From contig NZ_SSNH01000004.1 in the NCBI RefSeq assembly GCF_005877005.1, positions 1-64,000 on the forward strand: a stretch of DNA of 64,000 nucleotides. Direction: 5' to 3'. Position 1 is the first letter of the stretch. Each line of letters opens with the position of its first letter. A model generated the notes under the pieces. It ran no database searches, was not told the origin of the DNA, and saw only the letters and a list, made by a program, of their open reading frames with translations. The position numbers were made by a program, and so were the translations under genes. This DNA comes from Sinomonas susongensis. Lineage in GTDB: Bacteria; Actinomycetota; Actinomycetes; Actinomycetales; Micrococcaceae. This document shows, one piece after another, positions 38,555-46,014 of the stretch.

Positions 38555-38589
38555 CTCTCGGTAGTTACCAACAAGTAACTTACCGAGAG
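38555..38589. promoter_or_regulatory. Long inverted repeat upstream of the heptad-repeat gene, probable operator
   Basis: CTCTCGGTAGTTAC (38555-38568), six bases, GTAACTTACCGAGAG (38575-38589): a 14/15-base inverted repeat with one extra base in the right arm. The core AGTTAC-N6-GTAACT is a typical TetR-family operator shape. It ends nine bases before the GTG start, so it could equally form a hairpin covering the ribosome site. Confidence 0.6.
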
Positions 38590-38665
38590 TAAATGTGATC
38601 TAGATCATCCTGCAAGGGTTGTTTTCGAGGCATTCGTCGTCCCCGCCCTGCCCAGACCGCGCGAT

Positions 38666-38695
38666 TTGGCACGGCATGGGTCGATCTTGTAAAGT
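38666..38695 (+). promoter_or_regulatory. Promoter of the tRNA-Gln/tRNA-Glu cluster
   Basis: TTGGCA (38666-38671), 18 bases, TAAAGT (38690-38695). The first tRNA starts 73 bases downstream. The -10 hexamer equals that proposed for tRNA-Lys. Confidence 0.6.
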
Positions 38696-38768
38696 AATTA
38701 CTCGTGCTGAAGGGCACGGAGCGCGTCGGATCGAACGATTCGCGGGGGTCCGAGTCCGGAAGACACCT

Positions 38769-38840
38769 TGGGATATGGTGTAATTGGCAACACTACGGTT
38801 TCTGGTACCGTCATTCTAGGTTCGAGTCCTGGTATCCCAG
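38769..38840 (+). tRNA. tRNA-Gln (anticodon CUG)
   Basis: 72-base cloverleaf. The acceptor TGGGATA pairs with TATCCCA. The anticodon stem ACGGT/ACCGT holds the loop TTCTGGT (anticodon CTG). The T arm contains GGTTCGAGTCC and the discriminator is G. Starting with U1-A72 is usual for bacterial tRNA-Gln. CCA is not encoded. Confidence 0.97.
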
Positions 38841-38892
38841 CTCCTGATGCCCCGTGAGCGAGCGGCGGGTCTGACGGTCAGGTAAAGTACAC

Positions 38893-38965
38893 GGCCCCAT
38901 CGTATAGCGGCCTAGTACGCCGCCCTCTCACGGCGGTAACGCGGGTTCGAATCCCGCTGGGGTCA
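38893..38965 (+). tRNA. tRNA-Glu (anticodon CUC), copy 1
   Basis: 73-base cloverleaf. The acceptor GGCCCCA pairs with TGGGGTC (one G-U). The anticodon stem CCGCC/GGCGG holds the loop CTCTCAC (anticodon CTC). The T arm contains GGTTCGAATCC and the discriminator is A. Identical to the copy at 39047. Confidence 0.97.
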
Positions 38966-39046
38966 CGTGGGTCCGTGGATTTTCCGCCGGACCCTTCGTC
39001 AAGCCTTCATACGACGCCGCGAGGCGTCCGGGTGGAGGTGCAGTGA

Positions 39047-39119
39047 GGCCCCATCGTATAGCGGCCTAGTACGCCGCCCTCTCACGGCGGTAACGCGGGT
39101 TCGAATCCCGCTGGGGTCA
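39047..39119 (+). tRNA. tRNA-Glu (anticodon CUC), copy 2
   Basis: Identical in all 73 bases to copy 1, 81 bases downstream. The spacer differs from the region before copy 1 and contains a GGGTCCG/CGGACCC hairpin (38968-38993), so the duplication covers the tRNA only. A terminator follows nine bases after the tRNA. Confidence 0.97.
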
Positions 39120-39128
39120 CTGCCACGG

Positions 39129-39157
39129 ACGCCCCCGGTTCTCTGAGCCGGGGGCGT
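39129..39157 (+). terminator. Terminator after the tRNA cluster
   Basis: ACGCCCCCGG, a nine-base loop, CCGGGGGCGT, then TCTGCTGTCTT. The 10-bp perfect stem lies between the second tRNA-Glu and the end of the convergent DUF1697 gene. Confidence 0.8.
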
Positions 39158-39174
39158 TCTGCTGTCTTCGGGTC

Positions 39175-39714
39175 CTAGCCCGCGAGCCTCTGCGCCGCGG
39201 CCTGGATCTTGAGCATCGTGCGCAGATTGCGCGTCGTCGTCGTGGCCTTGAACCTGGCCTTCGCCGTCGCCTTCGACATCGCGCTGTCGAGCGTTCCGCC
39301 GACCGGCGCAAGCCAGGCCGTGGCGGTCGGGGAGAGGCGGGCGTGCTCGGTGCCCGCGTTCTCGGCAACGTCCCAGAGCTCGTCGAGCGCGGCTGGGTCC
39401 GTCGAGAGGGTCACGTAGGTGTGGGTCGAGGCGTCGTCGGGAGGATAGGGACAGGCGCCCACCATGTCGTCGAGGTCGTCGGCCGGGACGACGATGACCC
39501 ATGCGTCGTAGCCGAATCGCTCCCGGAGCGCGTTCTGGACTGCTTCCTTGAGCGCGTCCGCTGGGAGCTCCGAACGGAGGACGGCGTTCCCGCTCGCCAG
39601 CAGGGTCGAGACATCCGTCACCGGGAGTTCGGCGAGGGTCTCCTTGACCTCGGCCATCTTGAGGTTGATCCCGCCCACGTTCACGCCCCTCAGGAAGACG
39701 GCGTAAGCGGTCAT
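39175..39714 (-). CDS. DUF1697 family protein
   Basis: The 179-residue cytoplasmic protein starts MTAYAVFLRGVNVGGINLKMAEVK, the highly conserved opening of DUF1697, followed by LLASGNAVLRSELPADALKEAV (the 'sGNv' element). The basic patch SKATAKARFKATTTTRNLRT comes near the C-terminus. Function is unknown. Two alpha/beta subdomains have been described for the family. AAGGAGG seven bases upstream fixes the ATG at 39714; an upstream ATG in the same frame lacks a ribosome site. It ends close to the tRNA terminator and follows ltbR by 22 bases on the same strand, so the two may be co-transcribed. Confidence 0.9.
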   Translation of the reverse strand: MTAYAVFLRGVNVGGINLKMAEVKETLAELPVTDVSTLLASGNAVLRSELPADALKEAVQNALRERFGYDAWVIVVPADDLDDMVGACPYPPDDASTHTYVTLSTDPAALDELWDVAENAGTEHARLSPTATAWLAPVGGTLDSAMSKATAKARFKATTTTRNLRTMLKIQAAAQRLAG

Positions 39715-39736
39715 GCGGGCCTCCTTCGGCGAGGTC

Positions 39737-40456
39737 TCAGTCGTTTCCCTTGCGCAGTGCCTCCGTGAGGAGGCGGGCGGCGCTGCAGACGACCTCAGCA
39801 TGCTGACGCCCGGGCTGGCGCGTCAAGCGCTCGATGGGGCCGGAGATGGAGACGGCAGCGATGACCCGGCCGGACGGACCTCGGACAGGCGCCGACACGG
39901 AGGCGACCCCCGGCTCGCGTTCCCCGAGAGACTGGGCCCAGCCCCGGCGTCGCACGCCCGCCAGTACCGTCGGGGTGAAGCGCGCGTTGTTGAGGCCTTC
40001 CAGGAGCCGGTCGTGGTCCTCCCACGCGACCAGGACCTGAGCGGCCGAGCCGGCCTTCATGGTGAGCTGCGTGCCGACCGGAATGGTGTCGCGGAGTCCC
40101 ACGGGGCGCTCGGCCGACGCGACGCAGGCACGCCAGTCGCCCTGGCGGCGGAAGATCTGGGCGCTCTCTCCGGTCGCGTCGCGGAGCTGGACGAGGATCG
40201 GGCCAGCCGCGGCGATGAGCCGGTCTTCGCCGGCGGCCGAGGCGAGCTCGACGAGACGGGAGCCGAGGACGAACCGCCCCTGGATGTCGCGGGCCACGAG
40301 GCGGTGGTGGACGAGGGCGAGGGCAAGCCGGTGGACCGTGGGCCGGGCGAGTCCGGTTGCCGAGACGAGCTGGGCCAGAGTCGTCGGTCCTGCCTCGAGT
40401 GCATCGAGCACCATCGCAGCCTTGTCGATCACGCCTACGCCACTAGAATTGTCCAT
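39737..40456 (-). CDS. ltbR: IclR-family regulator of leucine biosynthesis (LtbR/NdgR type)
   Basis: 239-residue IclR regulator, divergent from leuCD exactly as LtbR of Corynebacterium glutamicum and NdgR of Streptomyces. The N-terminal winged helix (about residues 8-65) reads VIDKAAMVLDALEAGPTTLA, then LVSATGLARPTVHRLALALV. The C-terminal IclR effector domain includes VGTQLTMKAGSAAQVLVAW and SLGEREPGVASVSAPVRG and ends in an AAVSISGPIERL segment. I start it at ATG 40456, since the frame upstream is not IclR-like and a weak -10 (CAATAT) lies six bases before this ATG. It probably represses leuCD, leuB and itself through the GTCT-N4-ATCTGAGA boxes (family knowledge plus inference). Confidence 0.9.
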   Translation of the reverse strand: MDNSSGVGVIDKAAMVLDALEAGPTTLAQLVSATGLARPTVHRLALALVHHRLVARDIQGRFVLGSRLVELASAAGEDRLIAAAGPILVQLRDATGESAQIFRRQGDWRACVASAERPVGLRDTIPVGTQLTMKAGSAAQVLVAWEDHDRLLEGLNNARFTPTVLAGVRRRGWAQSLGEREPGVASVSAPVRGPSGRVIAAVSISGPIERLTRQPGRQHAEVVCSAARLLTEALRKGND

Positions 40457-40462
40457 AGCTTG

Positions 40463-40491
40463 ATATTGCTGTCTCAAAATCTGAGATGCAA
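40463..40491. promoter_or_regulatory. ltbR promoter and LtbR box in the ltbR-leuC intergenic region
   Basis: For ltbR (minus strand): TTGCAT (40491-40486), 17 bases, CAATAT (40468-40463), then six bases to ATG. The spacer is filled by TCTCA-AAATC-TGAGA (40472-40486), an inverted repeat. With the preceding base it reads GTCTCAAAATCTGAGA and matches the leuB box at 12 of 16 positions. It lies about 92 bases before the leuC ATG. Confidence 0.6.
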
Positions 40492-40577
40492 GTCCGTGGA
40501 CTGGCCCGATCGCCAGCGTCCTGCTGGACTGGTGTAGAGGCGCCTGCGGCGCGGAAGAGAACCGAAGGGAGCTGGCC

Positions 40578-42020
40578 ATGGGACGCACTCTGGCCGAGAA
40601 GGTCTGGGACGCGCACGTCGTGCGCAAAGGCGAGGCCGGCCAGCCCGACCTCCTCTACATCGACCTGCACCTCGTGCACGAGGTGACCTCCCCCCAGGCG
40701 TTCGAGGGCCTCCGCCTCGCCGGCCGTCCGCTCAGGCGCCGCGACCTGACGGTTGCGACGGAGGACCACAACACCCCGACGCTCGACATCGACAGGCCGA
40801 TCGCGGACCCCACGAGCAGGACGCAGATCGAGACCCTGCGCGCGAACTGCAAGGAGTTCGGCGTCCGCCTCCATCCCCTGGGGGACAAGGAGCAGGGGAT
40901 CGTGCACGTCGTCGGACCCCAGCTGGGCCTCACCCAGCCCGGCCTGACGATTGTCTGCGGCGACTCGCACACCTCCACGCACGGAGCGTTCGGTGCGCTC
41001 GCCATGGGAATCGGCACCTCCGAGGTCGAGCACGTCATGGCCACGCAGACGCTGCCGCTCAAGCCGTTCAAGACGATGGCCATCACGGTCGAGGGCAAGC
41101 TCAGGCCGGGCGTGAGCTCGAAGGACATCATCCTCGCCGTGATCGCGAAGATCGGCACCGGCGGCGGCCAGGGCTACGTCCTCGAGTACCGCGGCTCCGC
41201 AATCCGCGCGCTGTCCATGGAGGCGCGCATGACGATCTGCAACATGTCGATCGAGGCCGGCGCGAGGGCCGGCATGGTCGCTCCCGACGAGACGACCTAT
41301 GCCTTCATGAAGGGCCGTCCGCACGCCCCGCAGGGCGAGGAGTGGGACGCCGCCGTCGAGTACTGGAACACCCTGCACACCGACGACGACGCAGTCTTCG
41401 ACGCGGAGGTCTTCCTCGACGCCAACGAGCTCGAGCCGTTCGTCACGTGGGGCACGAATCCGGGCCAGGGCGTCTCGCTCTCCCAGTCCGTGCCCGACCC
41501 CGATTCGTTCGCCGACGAGAACGCCAAGGCGGCCGCGCGTCGCGCCCTGACGTACATGGACCTGGCCCCGGGAACTCCGATGAAGGACATCCGGGTCGAC
41601 ACCGTCTTCCTCGGCTCGTGCACCAACTCCCGCCTCGAGGATCTGCGGGCCGCGGCCGAGATCATCCGCGGGCGCCAGAAGGACCCGAACGTGCGCATGC
41701 TCGTCGTTCCGGGTTCCGCACGCGTCCGCCTCGAGGCCGAGGCTGAGGGCCTGGACCAGGTCTTCAAGGACTTCGGCGCCGAATGGCGCTTCGCCGGCTG
41801 TTCGATGTGCCTGGGCATGAACCCGGACCAGCTCGCTCCGGGCGAGCGGTGCGCCTCGACGTCCAACCGCAACTTCGAAGGCCGTCAGGGCAAGGGCGGC
41901 CGCACCCACCTCGTCTCGCCCGTCGTCGCCGCGGCGACGGCGATCCGGGGGACCCTCTCCTCGCCGTCGGACCTCGGCGCGGTGCCCGCCGCAGCCGGGA
42001 CGAGCGGCCACTCCGCCTGA
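40578..42020 (+). CDS. leuC: 3-isopropylmalate dehydratase, large subunit
   Basis: Isomerises 2-isopropylmalate to 3-isopropylmalate with LeuD; aconitase-family enzyme with a [4Fe-4S] cluster. The 480-residue protein shows [64 protein letters not shown] (first cluster Cys) and [34 protein letters not shown] (the CxxC pair and substrate residues). Length is normal. AAGGGAG precedes the ATG. It forms an operon with leuD (47-base gap) and is divergent from ltbR. Confidence 0.98.
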   Translation: MGRTLAEKVWDAHVVRKGEAGQPDLLYIDLHLVHEVTSPQAFEGLRLAGRPLRRRDLTVATEDHNTPTLDIDRPIADPTSRTQIETLRANCKEFGVRLHPLGDKEQGIVHVVGPQLGLTQPGLTIVCGDSHTSTHGAFGALAMGIGTSEVEHVMATQTLPLKPFKTMAITVEGKLRPGVSSKDIILAVIAKIGTGGGQGYVLEYRGSAIRALSMEARMTICNMSIEAGARAGMVAPDETTYAFMKGRPHAPQGEEWDAAVEYWNTLHTDDDAVFDAEVFLDANELEPFVTWGTNPGQGVSLSQSVPDPDSFADENAKAAARRALTYMDLAPGTPMKDIRVDTVFLGSCTNSRLEDLRAAAEIIRGRQKDPNVRMLVVPGSARVRLEAEAEGLDQVFKDFGAEWRFAGCSMCLGMNPDQLAPGERCASTSNRNFEGRQGKGGRTHLVSPVVAAATAIRGTLSSPSDLGAVPAAAGTSGHSA

Positions 42021-42067
42021 GCCGGGGCTCCCCGGGACCACATACCCTTCAAGACAGGAAGCCCGCC

Positions 42068-42667
42068 ATGGAGAAGTTCACCTCCCACACCGGGATCGGT
42101 GTCCCGCTGCGCCAGAGCAACGTGGACACCGACCAGATCATCCCCGCCGTGTTCCTCAAGCGGGTCACGCGCACCGGCTTCGAGGACGCGCTGTTCTCGA
42201 GCTGGCGCAAGGACGAGTCGTTCATCCTGAACCAGGAGCCGTTCAATCGCGGCTCCGTGCTCGTCGCCGGCCCTGACTTCGGCACCGGCTCCTCCCGCGA
42301 GCACGCCGTCTGGGCGCTCAAGGACTATGGCTTCCGCGTCGTGCTGTCCTCACGTTTCGCGGACATCTTCCGCGGCAACTCCGGCAAGCAGGGCCTCCTG
42401 GCCGCCGTCGTCGCCCAGGACGACGTCGAGCTGATCTGGAAGGAGCTCGAGAACCACCCGGGCACCCAGATCACGGTCGACCTCGAGTCGAAGACCGTGA
42501 CGTGCGGCAATCTGGTGGCGCCGTTCGAGATCGACGACTACACGCGGTGGCGCCTCCTCGAAGGCCTCGACGACATCGGGCTGACGCTCCAGCACGAGGA
42601 CGAGATCGCGGCGTACGAGGCGAAGCGGCCCTCGTTCAAGCCCACCACCCTCCCGGTCCGGAACTGA
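42068..42667 (+). CDS. leuD: 3-isopropylmalate dehydratase, small subunit
   Basis: The 199-residue swivel-domain partner of LeuC. It begins [40 protein letters not shown] and contains [42 protein letters not shown], the conserved small-subunit core. The C-terminus has [31 protein letters not shown] lies upstream of the ATG at 42068; the frame is open further upstream but overlaps leuC. It ends the leucine operon; murA follows after 129 bases with its own ribosome site. Confidence 0.98.
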   Translation: MEKFTSHTGIGVPLRQSNVDTDQIIPAVFLKRVTRTGFEDALFSSWRKDESFILNQEPFNRGSVLVAGPDFGTGSSREHAVWALKDYGFRVVLSSRFADIFRGNSGKQGLLAAVVAQDDVELIWKELENHPGTQITVDLESKTVTCGNLVAPFEIDDYTRWRLLEGLDDIGLTLQHEDEIAAYEAKRPSFKPTTLPVRN

Positions 42668-42796
42668 GCCTGCGCGCGCCGCCCGGCCGGGGCGGCGCGC
42701 GCACGCGGTGTTTCGCGCGCCGAGGGGCGAGCTTCTATGCTTAGCAGGGTCCGCGGCCCGGTGTGCGGCCAGGCGAGCAGTGAGGAAGCAACATCC

Positions 42797-44125
42797 ATGA
42801 GCAGTGTCCTGACCATCCGCGGTGGCGTGCCGCTTTCGGGGCGGGTGACCGTCCGGGGAGCCAAGAACCTCGTGCCGAAGGCCATGGTCGCGTCCCTGCT
42901 CGGCGATGAGCCCTCCGTGCTCGGGAACGTTCCGGACATCAAGGACGTCGAGGTGGTGCGGAACCTCCTGCAGCTCCACGGAGTGGAGATCCAGCAGGAC
43001 GCCGGCGCGGGGAACCTCACGCTCGATCCCTCGAACGCGCGCACGGCGCGCGTCGCCGACATCGACGCCCACGCAGGCGATTCGAGGATCCCGATCCTCT
43101 TCTGCGGGCCGCTCATCCACGCCATCGGCGAGGCGTTCATCCCGGACCTCGGCGGGTGTCGCATCGGCGACCGCCCGATCGACTTCCATCTGGGCGTCCT
43201 CAGGCAGTTCGGGGCGGTCGTCGACAAGCGCCCCGGAGGCATCAGCATCTCGGCGCCGAAGGGTCTCAAGGGTGCCAAGATCTCCCTCCCATACCCGAGC
43301 GTCGGAGCCACCGAGCAGGTTCTGCTGAGCGCGACGAAGGCCGAGGGCATCACCGAGCTCAAGGGCGCGGCCACGGAGCCGGAGATCGTCGACCTCATCG
43401 CGGTGCTCCAGAAGATGGGGGCGCTCATCTCGATCCAGTCGGACCGGACCATCCGGATCGAGGGTGTCCGCTCCCTCGGTGGTTTCACCCACACCGCGCT
43501 CCCGGACCGCAACGAGGCGGCGTCCTGGGCTTCGGCGGCCCTCGTCACGAAGGGCGACATCTTCGTCGAGGGTGCGCTCCAGCGGGACATGATGACCTTC
43601 CTCAACACCTTCAGGAAGCTCGGCGGCGGGCTCGAGATCAGGGACGACGGGATCCGCTTCTACCACCGGGGCGGAAAGCTCTCGCCGCTCGTCGTCGAGA
43701 CCGACGTCCACCCCGGCTTCATGACCGACTGGCAGCAGCCGCTCGTCGTCGCGCTCACCCAGGCCGAGGGCGTCTCGATCGTGCACGAGACCGTGTACGA
43801 GAACCGCTTCGGCTTCACCGAGGCGCTGCGCAGGATGGGCGCTGCCATCCAGGTGCACCGCGAATGCCTTGGAAGCGTCCCGTGCCGCTTCGGGCAGCGG
43901 AACTTCCTGCACTCGGCGGTCATCTCGGGGCCGACGAGCCTTCACGGGGCCGACTTCGACGTGCCGGACCTCCGCGGCGGATTCAGCCACCTCATCGCCG
44001 CCTTCGCGGCCCAGGGAACGTCCCGCGCTACGGGAGTCGACGTCATCAAGCGCGGCTACGAGCACTTCACGGACAAGCTCGAATCGCTCGGAGCGGACTT
44101 CGACCTCCTCGAGGGGGCGGCGTGA
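42797..44125 (+). CDS. murA: UDP-N-acetylglucosamine 1-carboxyvinyltransferase
   Basis: First committed step of peptidoglycan synthesis: transfers enolpyruvate from PEP to UDP-GlcNAc. The 442-residue EPSP-synthase-fold enzyme has the essential Lys in GAKNLVPKAM (residue 23) and the active-site Cys121 in DLGGCRIGDRPIDFHL, so it is the fosfomycin-sensitive Cys type. DVHPGFMTDWQQPLVVALTQAEG is the conserved UDP-sugar region. The ATG at 42797 has GAGGAAG upstream; an ATG 60 bases earlier was rejected. A TATGCT hexamer near 42735 may be the -10. It is coupled to plsC by a GTGA overlap. Confidence 0.97.
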   Translation: MSSVLTIRGGVPLSGRVTVRGAKNLVPKAMVASLLGDEPSVLGNVPDIKDVEVVRNLLQLHGVEIQQDAGAGNLTLDPSNARTARVADIDAHAGDSRIPILFCGPLIHAIGEAFIPDLGGCRIGDRPIDFHLGVLRQFGAVVDKRPGGISISAPKGLKGAKISLPYPSVGATEQVLLSATKAEGITELKGAATEPEIVDLIAVLQKMGALISIQSDRTIRIEGVRSLGGFTHTALPDRNEAASWASAALVTKGDIFVEGALQRDMMTFLNTFRKLGGGLEIRDDGIRFYHRGGKLSPLVVETDVHPGFMTDWQQPLVVALTQAEGVSIVHETVYENRFGFTEALRRMGAAIQVHRECLGSVPCRFGQRNFLHSAVISGPTSLHGADFDVPDLRGGFSHLIAAFAAQGTSRATGVDVIKRGYEHFTDKLESLGADFDLLEGAA

Positions 44126-44943
44126 AGCGCGGGGCCGCGTCGGAGAGCACGAGCGAGCGGATCGCCTTCGCGTTCGCGGGTGCGGTGGTCCGGCCCATCA
44201 TGAATGCGCTCATGGGCAGGGCCTGGCTGCGGACGGATCGGCTCCCCGAGGGAGGATTCATCGCCTGCCCCAACCACTGCACGGAAATCGACCCGCTCGT
44301 CGTGGGGCACATGCTCTACAGCCAGGGCCGGCCGCCGCACTTCCTCGCCAAGGCAGGGCTCTTCAAGCCGCCCGTGCTCAAGCAGGTCATGCAGGGGACG
44401 AAGCAGATCCCCGTGGACCGCAGCGGCACCGGCGCGGGGAGGTCCCTCGAGGTGGCACGCGAAGTCCTCGACGAGGGCGGTGCCATCCTCATCTACCCGG
44501 AGGGCACGCTGACCCGAGACCCAGATCTGTGGCCCATGAAGGGCCACACCGGCGCCGCGCGCCTCGCGCTCAAGACCGGAGCCCCGGTCGTGCCGATCGC
44601 CCACTGGGGTGCCCAGGAAGTCTTCCCGCGCTACGCCAAGCGCTTCCACGTCTGGCCGCGAAAGCGCGTGCGGGTGCTCGTGGGCGAGCCCGTCGACCTG
44701 AGCGAGTTCGAGGGCCGGCCGCTCGACAAGTCCACCCTCGTCGCCGCCACGGAGAGGATCATGGACGCGATCACGGCCCTCCTCGCGGAGCTTCGCGGCG
44801 AGGAACCGCCGGGGGAGCGCTGGGACCCGTCGGCGCATCAGCAGAGCCTGCACGGCCGGGACGTCGAGCGCGGCACGGATCCCCTGAACGGCACGGATCC
44901 CCTGAAGGGTGCAGGAGCGAACGACGGCGGGATCCCCGCGTGA
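44122..44943 (+). CDS. plsC: 1-acyl-sn-glycerol-3-phosphate acyltransferase (PlsC family)
   Basis: Adds the second acyl chain to lysophosphatidic acid at the membrane. The 273-residue product has the acyltransferase block I NHCTEIDP (His52, Asp57; an H-x4-D motif), block III IYPEGTLTRD and block IV VVPIAHWGAQE. The first 30 residues are mildly hydrophobic (IAFAFAGAVVRPIMNALMG). Starts at GTG 44122, four bases inside murA. The C-terminal 50 residues are low complexity and include a sixfold-residue repeat GTDPLN-GTDPLK, probably disordered. gpsA overlaps its stop by four bases, and the shared product chemistry (glycerol-3-phosphate to phosphatidate) makes the pairing sensible. Confidence 0.93.
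   Translation: MKRGAASESTSERIAFAFAGAVVRPIMNALMGRAWLRTDRLPEGGFIACPNHCTEIDPLVVGHMLYSQGRPPHFLAKAGLFKPPVLKQVMQGTKQIPVDRSGTGAGRSLEVAREVLDEGGAILIYPEGTLTRDPDLWPMKGHTGAARLALKTGAPVVPIAHWGAQEVFPRYAKRFHVWPRKRVRVLVGEPVDLSEFEGRPLDKSTLVAATERIMDAITALLAELRGEEPPGERWDPSAHQQSLHGRDVERGTDPLNGTDPLKGAGANDGGIPA
44872..44907. repeat. 18-bp tandem duplication within plsC
   Basis: GGCACGGATCCCCTGAAC is followed directly by GGCACGGATCCCCTGAAG, one mismatch in 18 bases. It is in frame and encodes two copies of a six-residue unit in the low-complexity tail of PlsC. Confidence 0.85.
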
Positions 44944-46013
44944 GCGCTGGGCTCGCCGCAGGCGGGGCGTCGCAGGCGCACGAGGCCGCCGAGGACATCA
45001 CGGACGTTGCCGTGTTCGGGGCGGGGAGCTGGGGAACGACCTTCGCGAAGGTCCTCGCCGATGCGGCCGCCGCCCACGCCACTCCGCGCAGCATCCGGGT
45101 CTGGGGACGCAATCCGGAGACGATCGCGGACATCAACCGCCGCCGGAACGGCCGCTACCTCGGGGACATCGAACTGCCCGAAGGCATCAGGGCGACGACG
45201 GATCCGTCGGCAGCCCTTGCGGGGGCCCAGCTCGTCGTCTTCGCCGTTCCGGCCCAGTCGCTGCGTGCGCAGCTCGAGCAGTGGCGCAGCCTCATCCCGG
45301 CCGACGCCGTCGTCATGTCCCTCATGAAGGGCCTCGAGGTCGGCACCGACCTGCGGATGACCGAGGTGATAGCCGAGGTCACCGGAATCGCTCCCGCCCG
45401 CATCGCGGTGCTCTCCGGGCCCAACCTCGCCATGGAGATCGCGCGGAGGGAGCCCACGGCGTCCGTCGTTGCCTGCGCCGACGAGGAGCTCGCCCGCCGG
45501 ATCGCGCGCGTCTGCACGGCACCGTACTTCCGCCCCTACACGTCGAACGACGTGGTCGGCGCGGAGATCGGCGGCATCGTCAAGAACGTCATCGCACTGT
45601 GCGTCGGCATCTGCGAGGGCAAGGGCATGGGAGACAACACGAAGGCCTCCGTCATGACGCGCGGCCTCGCCGAGACGACCCGCCTTGCCGTGGCCCTCGG
45701 CGCCGACCCCCACACGCTCGCCGGGCTCGCAGGGCTCGGCGACCTCGTCGCAACCTGCGCATCGAGGCTCTCGCGGAACCACACTGCGGGAACGCTCCTC
45801 GGCCAGGGGCTGAGCGTCGACGAGCTCGCGAACCACATGACGCAGGTCGCCGAGGGCATCAAGTCCGCACCTGCGGTCCGTGAGCTCGCCCGGCGCGTCG
45901 GTGTGGAGATGCCCATCACCGAGGCTGTCGTCGCCGTTCTGGCCGGCCGCGTCGGTGTCGACCAGCTTGAGTCGCTCCTGCTTGCGCGGGAGCTCAAATC
46001 GGAAGGCGAATAG
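44940..46013 (+). CDS. gpsA: Glycerol-3-phosphate dehydrogenase [NAD(P)+]
   Basis: Makes sn-glycerol 3-phosphate from dihydroxyacetone phosphate for phospholipid synthesis. The 357-residue protein has an N-terminal Rossmann motif VAVFGAGSWGTTFAKVLAD (about residues 23-41), then VVFAVPAQSLRAQL, SLMKGLE, LSGPNLAMEIARREPTA, the catalytic Lys in GAEIGGIVKNVIALCVGI and GDLVATCASRLSRNHTAG. The first 20 residues are a variable extension. Starts at GTG 44940 overlapping plsC. It is followed after one base by ddl. Confidence 0.97.
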   Translation: MSAGLAAGGASQAHEAAEDITDVAVFGAGSWGTTFAKVLADAAAAHATPRSIRVWGRNPETIADINRRRNGRYLGDIELPEGIRATTDPSAALAGAQLVVFAVPAQSLRAQLEQWRSLIPADAVVMSLMKGLEVGTDLRMTEVIAEVTGIAPARIAVLSGPNLAMEIARREPTASVVACADEELARRIARVCTAPYFRPYTSNDVVGAEIGGIVKNVIALCVGICEGKGMGDNTKASVMTRGLAETTRLAVALGADPHTLAGLAGLGDLVATCASRLSRNHTAGTLLGQGLSVDELANHMTQVAEGIKSAPAVRELARRVGVEMPITEAVVAVLAGRVGVDQLESLLLARELKSEGE

Positions 46014-46014
46014 C

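Noticed and set aside
38693-38702. Palindrome AGTAATTACT near the tRNA promoter as an operator
   Set aside because: It overlaps the -10 region of a tRNA promoter, is short and AT-rich, and has no linked regulator; chance is sufficient.
38883-38888. TAAAGT immediately before the first tRNA-Glu as a separate promoter
   Set aside because: No -35 element is visible at a suitable distance and the spacing would start transcription inside the tRNA; processing from the upstream promoter is simpler.
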